Below, piece by piece: positions 11,075 through 21,420 of a stretch of DNA of 64,000 nucleotides. Numbering within the stretch: the first letter of the stretch is position 1; every line of letters starts with the position of its first letter. A model generated the notes under the pieces. The model made no database searches. It saw nothing but the letters and a program-made list of their open reading frames with translations, and was not told the DNA's origin. Both the position numbers and the translations under genes were made by a program. This stretch comes from Rhinopomastus cyanomelas (taxonomy: Eukaryota > Chordata > Aves > Bucerotiformes > Rhinopomastidae): positions 186,001 to 250,000 of the forward strand of contig VXBP01000231.1 of the NCBI GenBank assembly GCA_013400115.1, in the 5' to 3' direction.

Positions 11075-13322
11075 ATGAGCCTGGGGAAGTTGCCAGTGCT
11101 CAGCTGGGTGTCTGGCTCCCATGGCAAGCGGCGGCTGAAGTCGGAGCTGACGCCGGACATGATCAGCCCGCCGCTGGGAGACTTCCGGCACACCATGCAC
11201 GTGGGGCGCGGCGGGGACGTCTTCGGGGACACCTCTTTCCTCAGCAACCACGGCGGGGCGGACGCACCCAAAGCCAACAGCTTCTTTGCCCGGACGCTGC
11301 GCCACGTCCGCCGCTCGCCGCTGCGCAGCCGGGGCGGCGGGGACCGAGCGGGAGCGTCGCCCGCCCCGCCGGCCGTCTCGCCCATCATCAAGAACGCCGT
11401 CTCGCTGCCGCAGCTCAACGAGGGTACGTACGACAGCGGCGGCGGCCGGGGCTTGAGCAGCAAATTCTCCTTCAAAAGCGCCTCCAACAGCTTCTCCAAA
11501 ACGCATCAGGCCTACGGTGAGTGAAGCGTGGAGCGGGGGCAGGTGCCCAGGTGCATCCTGCAGCGTTTCTCCATCACCTCGTGCCTCAGTTTCCGCTCTG
11601 AGGGACTGCAGGCTCTCAGCAAAGACAGAAGGTCTAGGAGCCCCCGGTCCTGATAAGCCCTGCAAGGAGATAACCTTAACCTTGCTCTCAGCTGTGGTCT
11701 TTGCTCCTGGGCTTCCTCCCAGGGTGCCCCAAAAGCAGGGCACGGATGGTTTCTCCTCCTCTCTCCCCCATAGCTCCACACAGCTGGCAGCCTGTGTGAA
11801 GTAGTTGCAAGGGGGTGCATCCCGTCTGCCCCCTAACCCTACACCTTCCCTGTTAGCAGCCTTCCTCAAGAAGGTACCGGGACAGTGAAGTGATGACCAC
11901 ACCGGAGTTGTGAGGTCAAGGAGACGCATGGCAAGGCCCTCCCCACCTCCACGCAGATGCTCCAGCCTCTCTAGCTGCGCTGACCTCTCCAGCTTCATGT
12001 GCTCCTCAAGGAACTCCATCCCCTGCTTCATCACTGTGCTCATGTCCCTCCCTGCCAGTCAAGAGGGACCTTTTGGGAAAGGGTTGTGGGAAGGAGGGGA
12101 CAGCTGGGTGTTTCTTCTCCAGCCTCACAGCACCGGGCTCTGGCTCAGCTTTTCTATGGAGGGAGGTCTGGAGCAGAGGGTCTCGGCAGAGGAGGGGGGA
12201 TCTGGAGGTCCTGAGGCAGCTGGGGGATGTGTCTGGGCTCAGTGGGAAAAGCAGGCTGAAGCAATGCTGCCATCTCCTGGTCCCACCTGCTTGGCTCAGC
12301 CCCCACTGGCATCTTATCAAGCCCAGAGCCCACCTGGAGACCCTCTCTTGCAGCTGTGGGCTTTGGAGATGTCCACACAGGCACTGGCCAGTCCGTTAGA
12401 GGCCACCAGCACCACCATCGATGGGAACATGGCCTGTGCCACTTCAGTGGCAGCACCCCTTGTCCCCTGCGGATGCAGGCTGCCTCCCCCCCTCACCAGC
12501 CATCCTTTCTGCTTCGCAGGGCTGGAGTCTGGGTTTTGTACCATCCCTCGTGTCCCTCGCTTGGAGAAGACCCAAGAGAGCACTTGCCCTGGGGAGGAAG
12601 ATCTGAAGCACTCAGACTCCCTTCTCTCCTTCCGCCTGGACCTTGGGCCCTCCCTGATGAGTGAGCTCCTCCAGGTGATGAGCTTCTCGGAAACCAACGG
12701 GAGCGAGGTGGGGAAAGATAGCTCAGACCTCCCATGTGGTGGGGGGACCAAGAATGGGGTCCCTCCAGCATCGAGTGCGTTGCACGAAGATGAGAAGGAG
12801 ACATTTAGCTTCTGGGACCAATCTAGGCAGAGCACCCTGTCTGCAGCCAGCTCGCTGCCAGGACTGTCAGTCCATGCCAACGGAGAGGCACATGACTTTG
12901 AGGGCACAGGAGAGGACCCTGCCTGGGCTTCGGGGCTGGGAGCAGCACCCAGAGGGACCCCATGGCAGGGGCACTGGAACGACTGCACCATCGAGGCGGG
13001 CGAGTTTGACCGAGCAGCGCAGGTCCTGGCCCGCCACTACGGTGGGACCAGCACCCCGCGGGGCTCGGAGAAGGGTGAGGGTCCCCGGCAGGCCCGGACA
13101 AAGACCCTCTGGGAGAGCCCCAGCAGCAGCTCGTGGCAGTCACAAGTGACAGAGGAGAGCCGGTCCCCAGAGGCCACCTGGAACCAAGGAGAGGAGGAGG
13201 AGGAGGAGGAGGAGGCGGCTAAACCTTACAGCCTGGGGTACACTGGTGCCCGGGGCGGGCGCAGCAATTCCTTCGAGTATGCTGATGATGATGATGAGGA
13301 AGACGATGAAGTCAAGGTGTGA
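11075..13322 (+). CDS. CDC42EP1: CDC42 effector protein 1 (BORG5 / MSE55)
   Basis: Binds GTP-loaded Cdc42 and, through the BORG homology regions, septins; it acts on actin and septin organisation. There are two coding exons, 11075-11516 and 12520-13322. The intron 11517-12519 is phase 1 (TACG/GTGAGT, CTTCGCAG/GG). The product is 414 aa, close to the human 391. The start ATG has A at -3 and begins with MSLGKLPVLSWVSG. The CRIB motif ISPPLGDFRHTMHVG lies at residues 30-44, followed by a BORG-like segment with GDTSFLSNHGG. Near the C-terminus are WNDCTIEAGEFDRAA (from residue 300), a run of Glu coded by GAG repeats (about 371-379) and an Asp/Glu-rich tail ending in EVKV. The tandem heptapeptides known from the middle of the human protein are not evident. 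The 3' neighbour LGALS2 is convergent. The identification is firm; only the upstream non-coding exon(s) are uncertain. Confidence 0.95.
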
Positions 13323-14955
13323 ATGGCCATCCCTCCCATCATGGCCCCTCTGCCAGAGGCACTGGTGTGGAGGTCTTCACCCTTCTCCCTGTCCACTACC
13401 TGAAGGCACCAGCACTGAAGGCGGACCCAACCAGCGACCTTCTTGCCAAGCTGGGGGACCTAGGGGAGCGGAGCGGGGCAAGAGCCCATCTCCTGGGGGC
13501 TCCCTGGGGCTGGGCCAGGCGGCGGCAGAAAGCTGGTGAGGGCTGTGCATTGTAGCACTGGGCAGCACAGCCTTTCCCTGGCCTTAAACATGCCCTCAGG
13601 TGCCAAAGGGATGTTCCCACGTGCCAAAGAAACCCCAGACCCGTTCCTGTCTAACCGCATTCCCCTTGGGACCTCTCTCCCCTCCCTCAGCCTGGCCACA
13701 CTGCCAACTCCAGGGACACCTCATCCTCCTAACAACCCCCAGCAGCTGCCCTCCACACTGGCTTGGGTGCCCTCCTGGAGATACTCCCACCAGTAGCTCT
13801 GGCACATAGGAGATGGGGGCCTCTCCAGCTCCAGCTGGTGCAAGACCCTCCGGTATAGGACATAGGGGGATGTCAGCTGGGGACCCATGGGGCAGGCAAA
13901 CCCCACAGAGCTGAGCTTTCTCTTTTCCCTTTCTCAAGCTAGAGCCATGAGCTCGGCATTCAGAAGGTGAGAGCACACACAAAGATCATCACGGGGGTCT
14001 TTCCACTTGCCTCCTGCTGCTGAGCATCACTTAGGATGGTTTCCTTTCCGACTCCAACCCCCTTGCAGCAGGTAGGGGAGAAACTTCTGGGCTGGCTGCA
14101 GGCAGAGGAGTGGTTGTCGGGTCACCAAATCCTGCAGTTTGGGCCCTAAAACTCCCTCTTCCCCCACCTCAAAACAAAGGGGACTCTCACTTTGCAGCCT
14201 CGGTCTGCACCACCTCTTCCCCATCCTCACCTGCTCTTGGGGTTCCACATGTGCACACAGCTCTTCCCAGAGCGCCCCTTCCCAGGGGTGGGCACTGAGG
14301 ATGGATGGCTACTGCCTCTGGCCAAGCAGCCCTGGGTGACACGGCCACCCTGGAATGAACTGTCCCCCACGCTGCCCTGCAAGCAGACTGGTCCTCACAG
14401 AAGTGCTTTTGTGCTGTGGCATGGAGCCGAGATGCTGAGGAGCTGAGGTCACTGCAGGGACCCTCACAGGAACCCCCCTTGTTCTCCGGGACAGGAGGGG
14501 GTGTGCAGTGTGGGGAGATGCTGAGCCATGGCTGCAGGGCTCTGCTCCCACACAGCTCACCCGACGCCTGTCTCCTTCAGAGCAGGACAAAGAGGCTCCA
14601 GCACGTACACGTGTTGCACGTGGGGCTGCTGCTTGAGCCAGCCCATCGGGGTTATGGGCAAGCCCATGTCCCACAGCCTTCTTGGCTGGTAGCAGCAAGC
14701 CAGGACAGGAAGCAACTTCTAAGAGCTCCCAGTTCTGGCCACTGGTACCCAGCAGGATCAACCTTATCATCCCTGCACCTTCTGGGGCAGGGACCCTGGC
14801 TCTCAGGATGAGCTCCCTCCACCCTCTACTTCCCAGACTGTAACACAAGCTCCAGACCAAAGACCCACACCTGTGGAATATCCTTTCTGCCTCCTCTGTG
14901 TATCCCACGCACTTACTCCTGCCCTTATTAAAATGGTTTTGATACTATTTTCTCC
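13323..14955 (+). other. CDC42EP1: CDC42EP1 3' UTR (inferred)
   Basis: No other gene is visible after the stop codon. The first plausible poly(A) signal is ATTAAA at 14927-14932, followed by a T-rich and GTGG-type downstream element, which would give a 3' UTR of about 1.6 kb. The extent is inferred from this signal alone. Confidence 0.5.
14927..14932 (+). terminator. Candidate polyadenylation signal of CDC42EP1 (ATTAAA)
   Basis: This is the common ATTAAA variant. I noticed no AATAAA on this strand between the CDC42EP1 stop and this site. A T/G-rich stretch follows within 40 bases. Confidence 0.45.
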
Positions 14956-16205
14956 TGTGGTGCCTCTCCTCAGCAGCACTGAACTTAGCATCCTCCTTGT
15001 GCTGGTGCCCCAGCCACAAAATCCCATCCTCTCCACACTCAGCAGGATCTTCCAGCATCCCTGGGGTCCGTGGATTGACTAGCCCTGTACTTTGCCACTC
15101 CTCAAGCAGCCTCCTGGCCCCACACAGGAGCCTGCAGGAGGGTGCAAAGCTTCTCCAGCTCAGCAACAGTTCATGTGCAGCCTGGAGCAGAGCAATCCCC
15201 TTCCTACAACTGGCTTGGCTGCAGCCCTCCCAGCCCATCAGACATCCTCTGGCTGTGCCTGCAGGCAAGAGGCAAGTCCTGGAGGCTGGGCAGTGGAGAG
15301 GTGGGACAGGGCTCCCACCGCTTCAGCTGGGTTCTCCATAAGATGCTCTCCTACCCTGCTTTCCTCCCACCCAGCCTCAAGTGCCCTGATGTTTGCTGTG
15401 GCACATCAGTCTCACTTAAGGCTGGCGAGACACTTTTTAATTAGAGCAGCGTCATCTGATAATCAGCACTAATTGACGACGTAGTCCCATGTGAGGGACA
15501 CAGACTGGGAGGTGCTGAGCTACCTAACCCAGCCTAACCCTCTCTGTCCTTCCTCCCCACTGCCTTCCTCTGCCTCACTTCTGCTGAGCAGGGTTGTGTG
15601 TGGAAATAGAGTAATGGGTAACCTAGCTGGAATGTACCAGCTGATAAGTAAGGTGAGATAAGAGGGAGTGATGGAGGAGACATCTCCTTATCGAGGATGG
15701 CAGGAATGCTGGCACAGAGGCACACCTGTGCTGCCTCCCCTGTGCCACCACTGCCTCTGCGGGAGGGCAAGGCACCCCTTCATCCTGCCCCCTGGTCACC
15801 AGAGCAGCAGAGAGGAACCCATCAAACTCGTGCCCTGAGGTTCCCAAAGCTCGCATTTAATGATGACCTTTTGTGGCACCAAATGCCACATCAAATGCCA
15901 CATTGATCCCTTCTGTGCTCTGCTTCCTCTGCCTCTGTTGCTCCCTCTCCAAACCTTGGTGCAGAAGAAGGGGAGCATTGTGAAGGGATTACCCAGCTGT
16001 TCCCAAAGCAGTCTCATGGTGTCTTCCTCCTCCTGAACCCCACCCACAGCCAACTGTTCAACCCCACATCCTGGTCGGACTGGGAAAAGCACCTGGCTTG
16101 ATTATCTCAGAGCGATTTCCATCCACCAAGGGTCTCTTTCCTGTTGGTGGAGAAACTCAGCGTCTTGCCCAGAGCCAGAAAACTCACAGAAGCCAAAGCA
16201 GCTGG
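14956..16205. other. Short spacer between convergent CDC42EP1 and LGALS2
   Basis: No coding exon, RNA gene or CR1 is recognisable. The two genes converge on this spacer of roughly 1.2 kb. Confidence 0.5.
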
Positions 16206-16208
16206 GGT

Positions 16209-16214
16209 TTTATT
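16209..16214 (-). terminator. LGALS2: LGALS2 polyadenylation signal (AATAAA on minus strand)
   Basis: AATAAA on the minus strand begins only about 21 bases after the TGA stop at 16238-16236. The LGALS2 3' UTR is therefore very short, of the order of 40-50 nt. Confidence 0.75.
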
Positions 16215-16235
16215 AGACGTAGGAAGCAGCACCCA

Positions 16236-18243
16236 TCAGTCCAGCTTGAAGGAGGTGACCCTGAAGCCTCCCTTGACGCTCATGTACTTGATCTTGTCGT
16301 AGCCGTGCCGGTTGGGGAATTCCACTTCGTGCCCATCCGGTAGCTTCACTTCAAATTTGTCTGCCAGCATTTCAATGACAATCTGGGAGAAGAGAAGGAG
16401 AGGGAGGGCAGGAATTGGGCACAATTTGGAGATTAGGAGGTGGAGCATCCAGGTTAAAGGCTTCACTGTTACATGTGAGGACCAGACCCTTGAGCAGGGT
16501 GCTGGGGGCTGATGCAGGAACTGAGCAGTTGCTAGCCAGGGGCTGAGCTGGTTTCTAGACTGTGATCTGAGGGCCGGATCTCTCCTGGGGCTATTTCAGC
16601 TCCTCAAATTGTAAACTCAGAGCAATTAAACCCGAGCATGTCTTCGTAGCCACACGGCTTAGATTGCTCTGAACGTGGCAGAATAAACTTGATACCCCAA
16701 AGCTCTCCCTCAGCAGCTCACTGGGACCTGGAAGAAGAAGCTTCGCTGCTTAACACACACTAGAGGACTAGAAGACACTGATGATCGTTTCACATTGAGG
16801 AAACACATCTTCTCTCCACATCAAGAGGAACAGGACTCCTCCTGAATTTAGCCCTGTTAATATCTCAGGACATCAGACAGAGTGAGGCAGCAGCTAGGAC
16901 TACATCCCCATCAGGGGGGAGGACAGATTGGCAGTTGGAACCAGCAGTAGTGAGGAAAGAAGAGCTGAGAGAGGGGGTTTTTTTGGACCTTGCTCCAAAA
17001 TCTGAGTTGCCTTAAAGTCTGTGTTTGCAAAGGAGGGAATTAGGGAGAGAAGTCAGGTAGAGAACAGCAAGATCCTGCTTCTTAGAGACCCCCTTTACCT
17101 TCATATGTTCCTCTGGGGTGCTCACCTGCTGGGTAGGTAAGGGGGACAAGCAGCACCTACAAAGCCTGAGACAGACAGGGCTTTGGGGCTTTGAAGTAGG
17201 AGGGGAAATGGGAATCAGAGCCAAAATCCAGAGGGTGAGGATGAGGGGCTGTTGGGAGGGAGCAGAAAGCACTAGATGGGACTGGGAGGACCAGCATACT
17301 GCTGACCAGGGACAACCTCACAACGCACGCCAGCACAGACCCCTCACCTTGACAGTGGAACCCTTGGAGAAACAGAGGTGGTCATCGCGGTGCTCTGTCT
17401 CCCAGGTATTGGAGCACTTGGAGTTGCAGACGATGACAGACTGATTGAAACGGGGATTGAAGTGAAGCGCTAGATCCGAGGAGCTGGAGCCAAGATTGAT
17501 GCTGAAGCTGTGGGTGAACAGGAGGAAGGTTAGCCACACATGCAGGACAGGGTCTTGGAAGACCTGAGATCCAATCCTTGTCCACACTCTACTCCTCTAC
17601 CACTGCTACAGGTGCCTCTGGTTTCCTCCTCCTGTCTGGGGACTGGGCAACTTTGCACAGCGGTGGAGTAGGGGGCATGCACAGGCTTTCACCCTTGGGA
17701 AACCATCTCCCTCTTGCCATCTCCCTTCAGTCCGGGCAAGTCGAGGTGGTCTCTTGGTACTTACCCATCTGCATCATCAGATATCTTGCCCTTGAGCTTC
17801 AGAGTGTCCCCAATCTTCATATCCAGGTTGAAGATTTCAAATTTTTCCTAAGGAAGAGAGAAAATGAGAGGGTGCTCCTTGGAGAAGGCGCCCCAGCCAA
17901 GAGAACATCTACTGCTCTCCACTGCTCTTCCACTCATGGCCAAAAGTCCTCCCTGCTGGAGGTCTTGCATGGATTTTGCACTCAGTGAGGAAAGAATGGG
18001 CTGAGTGAAGCCAGAAAGTGGCATCAGAGAGGCTGGTGCTCAGCAGAAGAAAAGGAGAGCAGGGCAGCAGAGGCACGAAGAGGGTTAAAGCAGCGAGGCA
18101 CTAGCCAGGGTTTGGTGAGCAGCAGCGCCTGCAGCCCAAGAAATGCAAGTGGTGAGAGCAGAGGGGGCTATGGCCATCACTCAGCCTTGCTGAGCTGGGG
18201 ACCCTGGGTGACAGGGGATGGGAGCTGTAGCCCTTACAGACAT
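16236..18243 (-). CDS. LGALS2: Galectin-2-like prototype galectin
   Basis: A small beta-galactoside-binding lectin with one carbohydrate-recognition domain; prototype galectins work as homodimers, secreted by a non-classical route or cytosolic. Four coding exons on the minus strand: 18243-18238 (only ATG TCT, then donor GTAAGG), 17847-17765, 17507-17348 and 16382-16236. The phases are 0, 2 and 0, and the product is 131 aa (human galectin-2 is 132). The sugar-binding residues are present in exon 3: HFNPRF (H, N, R), VCNS (N), then the W of NTWETEHR with its following E and R. Exon 4 carries KLPDGHEVEFPNR and ends FRVTSFKLD. It resembles chicken galectin CG-2 and mammalian LGALS2 more than LGALS1. 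A signal peptide is absent, as expected. Position between CDC42EP1 and GGA1 and minus orientation match human LGALS2. A TATA-like TTTTAAG lies at 18317-18323. Confidence 0.93.
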
Positions 18244-18316
18244 CTTGCTTGGAGGGCAGAGTAACTAGGCAGGGAGGCAGCAGCAGTTCAGCCCAGAAAC
18301 ACTTCCCACAGAGGAC

Positions 18317-18323
18317 CTTAAAA
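18317..18323 (-). promoter_or_regulatory. LGALS2: TATA-like box upstream of LGALS2
   Basis: Minus-strand TTTTAAG lies about 75 bp upstream of the LGALS2 ATG. No CpG island is present, which fits a TATA-type, tissue-restricted promoter. The assignment is by motif and distance only. Confidence 0.35.
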
Positions 18324-18649
18324 GCCTAGACTTCCCTGTAGTTTACTCATTAACAGCACTCCACCCCTGCAAGGCCCCACCAACTGCTGTTATGGCAGGA
18401 GACTTTGATCCAAAGAAGTACCTACACTTGCTTTCATTCAGGATATTTAACCAGTTCCCAGTCTCCTTGGTGGGCTCCCAAGTGAAGAGACCAGCACACA
18501 CAGCCCTTAGGTGCTAACTGAGCCACCCTGTAGGACAAGATTCTTCCCAGCTGGCCATGGAGATGTCACCACCATGTTGACTTATTTTCCCTGTGTAACA
18601 GCTCACCCAAAACAAGCATCCCAGCTTCTTCCATTTGTGGTAGGGGACA

Positions 18650-18800
18650 GCCCCCCCAGTCCACACCAGCACGTGCAAAATGGTCCCCACTTCCCTCCCT
18701 ATGATGCTCTGAGGAACGGCTCACAGAGGCTTGGAGAAGAAGGTAGTCAACAACTCCCCTCTAGATGAACAGCCTGTGGCAAGCTATGAACAGCCTGTGG
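18650..18800. repeat. Divergent duplicated sequence, copy A (no CR1)
   Basis: This matches 21755-21930 in the same order and orientation. Shared blocks are TCCACACCAGCAC, CCCAC followed by TCCCTCCC, TGCTCTGAGGAA, AGAGGCTTGGAG, CCTCTAGATG and GCTATGAA. Copy A runs straight through the point where copy B has a CR1-like fragment. A 20-bp direct duplication (ATGAACAGCCTGTGGCA) lies at its end, 18764-18801. The original function is unknown. Confidence 0.6.
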
Positions 18801-19012
18801 CAGGTGGGACATGAGTGGCATCCCCAGCTGTTTCCCTTCTCCTGGGTCTGGATTCAGCCCCAGCCACACGCATTGCACCAGCAATATGTGGGAGCTCTCT
18901 TTTCTCCCTAACCCTGCGCCACAGGGATGTTCTCACGGGGTGGCAGCATCCCTGATGTCTTCTTCCCAGGTAAGAGCTACAAGTCAGATGGCAGTGCCCC
19001 AGATCCTAGAAT

Positions 19013-19180
19013 GACAGAATCATAGAATCATTAGGGATTGGAAGGGACCTCGAAAGATCATCTAGTCCAATCCCCCTGCCACAGCAGGACCACCCAGACC
19101 AAGTGATACAGTTGGTCAGGGATAGAAGGGACCACAGGATCATCCAGTTCCAACTCTCCTGCCATGGGTTGGGTTGAACA
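19013..19180 (-). mobile_element. CR1 LINE, composite 3' end (copy 1)
   Basis: On the + strand it reads CAGAATCATAGAATCATTAGG, then the CR1 3'-end consensus in antisense (AGGGACCTCGAAAGATCATC). After about 90 bases it switches to a second, different CR1 3'-end type (ACCACAGGATCATCCAGTTC). The same two-part structure recurs at 20425-20590. Confidence 0.85.
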
Positions 19181-19635
19181 AATTGATGGACTTCTGCTAG
19201 ACTCCAGAAGCCAGTGGGAAAGCAAGAGGGAGCATGGGAGCAATGCTCAGGAGACCAAGTGGTCCCTTAGCCCTGCTCCCAAGCCCTGAGGAGCTGAGCA
19301 CAGTCACCCTGCTACTGCACAGCCACCTGGGAGACAGCTTCTGCCCTTCCCCAAAACCTCCTGAAGCGAGCAGAGATAAGCACAGATCAGCTCTTTCCCC
19401 GGAGGAGTTTCCGATTAGTAGGAGGCCATAAAGCCCAGCAGGCTTGAGAAATCTGTTTGCTGTTGAGGTCACTGGGCTGGTGGCAAAGCTCCTAGAGCAG
19501 GTGCTGCGGGTGGTGGTGCCTGGCACTAGGTCTGCTTCCTATCACGTTGGTGTGTCCCACCCACACACACCTTCACGTGAGCCTGCTCCCCAGCAGCCAT
19601 CCCAGGGAGAGCACAGCACCAGAGACATCCCTTCT

Positions 19636-20040
19636 TGAAATACCAGAGCACCTGAGGGAGCTGGGTCTAGCTTGGAGAAGAGGACACTGAGGGGTGACCT
19701 CATTAATGTCTATAAAGATGTGAAGGGTGAGTGTCAGGAGGATGGAGCCAGGCTCTGCTCAGTGGCATCTAGTGATAGGACAAGGGGCAATGAGTGTGAG
19801 CTGGAACAGAGGAGGTTCCACATCAATATGAGAAGGAACTTCTTCCCGGTGAGAGTGATGGAGCACTGGAAGAGGCTGCCCAGGGGGATTGTGGAGTCTC
19901 CTTCACTGGAGACATTTAAAACTGCCTGGATGTGTTCTTGTGCGACTTGGTCTAGATGATCCTGTTGTGTCAGGGGGGTTGGACTAGATGATCTTTCGAG
20001 ATCCCTTGCAATCCCTAATGACTCAATGATTCCATGATCC
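19636..20040 (+). mobile_element. CR1 LINE, 5'-truncated 3' end
   Basis: Sense orientation. It contains the C-terminal coding part of the CR1 reverse-transcriptase ORF (frame with FHINMRRNFFPVRVMEHW) and the 3' terminus CCCTAATGACTCAATGATTCC. It is heavily 5'-truncated, as CR1 copies usually are, and is not a host gene. Confidence 0.92.
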
Positions 20041-20424
20041 CAGTGGCCATAGGAGGTTTGTCTTTCTAGCAACCCCAACCGTCCCTTTGTGGGCCAGTAG
20101 GAAGACACTCGTTGGCACAGCCACCACCAGGGTCAGTCACCTGAACTGACTTCAAGGCAGCAGCGAGAAACAAACGCTTCAAGGGCTGAGGAGGTTACAT
20201 CCCAAGCTAGATCCTAAACTTGGTCAGAAGAACCTTGTGGCTAAGGAGACAGAAGTGTGTTGTGTCTGAGACAAGATCCAGATCCCAGGTGAGCAGCATA
20301 GAGGAGCCTTCCTCTGAGTTCCTACACAGATCAGGCAGAAACCCCGCTCTTACTGGGATTTGCCCACCAAACCCACTGGCAGAGCATGAGGCTGCCCAGG
20401 AGGGAGACCAGCGTGTGTCTAATC

Positions 20425-20590
20425 ACAGAATCATAGAATCATTAGGGATTGGAAGGGATCTCAAGAGATCATCCAGTCCAGACCCCTGCCACAGCAGGAT
20501 CACCCAGACCAAGTCATACAGTCAGTCTGGGTTAGAAGGGACCACAGGATCATCCAGTTCCAACTCCCCTGCCATGGGCAGGGACACCCC
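20425..20590 (-). mobile_element. CR1 LINE, composite 3' end (copy 2)
   Basis: Antisense CR1 3' end joined after about 90 bases to a second CR1 3'-end type (GGGACCACAGGATCATCC), with the same junction as the element at 19013. Confidence 0.85.
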
Positions 20591-21420
20591 ACCCTAGATC
20601 ATGGGATGGGGGAAACCACCCAGGCAGAGGGTTGTGTGCAGAGCCACAAGTAGCACGGATGTGAGGGAAGGAGACTTGCAGGAAGGAGGCACCAGCTGCT
20701 CGGAGAGAGGCCATGAGATTTTATCGAGATAACACTAACCCCCCTCCTACAGTGCTCAGCAGGGGCGTTCACCCCCTTTTACTTGCCACGGGGAACAATA
20801 GTGGGAAGCCAGAGAGCAGCTCTGCCAGCACTGGCGACTTCCTTCATCTGCAGAGCGAAGCCTCTGCGCAGCCAGACACCAGCCCTGTGCAGATGGCCTC
20901 CTTCACGTGTCCCCCCACATAGGAAGGGGCTGAGGCTTTAGAGACCCCAGAAGAGCCAAAATTCTCCAGGGTGGCTGAAGGTGGCGTTTGGGATAATGAA
21001 AGGAGGGTGAAGAGGAAAGGCTGATGCCTCTCAGCAGGATTACAAAGCAGGTGATGTGATGGGAACACGAGTCCTAAAGAAAGAGGACATCCAGCCAAAG
21101 GGCATCTGCAGGGGAGGTGGAGGGTCTATGTCCATCCTGGCTGGAGGGCAGCTGCCCCTCTGTGTTCACACTGCAGGCACCAGAGGAGACACTGCTGTGT
21201 TCCTGGAGACCAGAGAAGGGTGGAGGCCACTCTCAACCCAAGGGTGAGCTGAGCTTCCAACAAGAAGCAGGCAGGACCACAACACTGCAGGGAGACAAAA
21301 ATAACTCATATTTTAAGGAGGAAAGAGCCCAAAGCAGTCACCTCAGCTTTCAGTCTTAAGGGTTTTGGAGTTAGCAGTCCTTCCCAGCCTTCCTGTTAGT
21401 TCTGGGGAGATCTCAGGCCA

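Noticed and set aside
10973..12043. 356-codon minus-strand ORF
   Set aside because: It is the antisense shadow of the CDC42EP1 first coding exon and the start of its intron.
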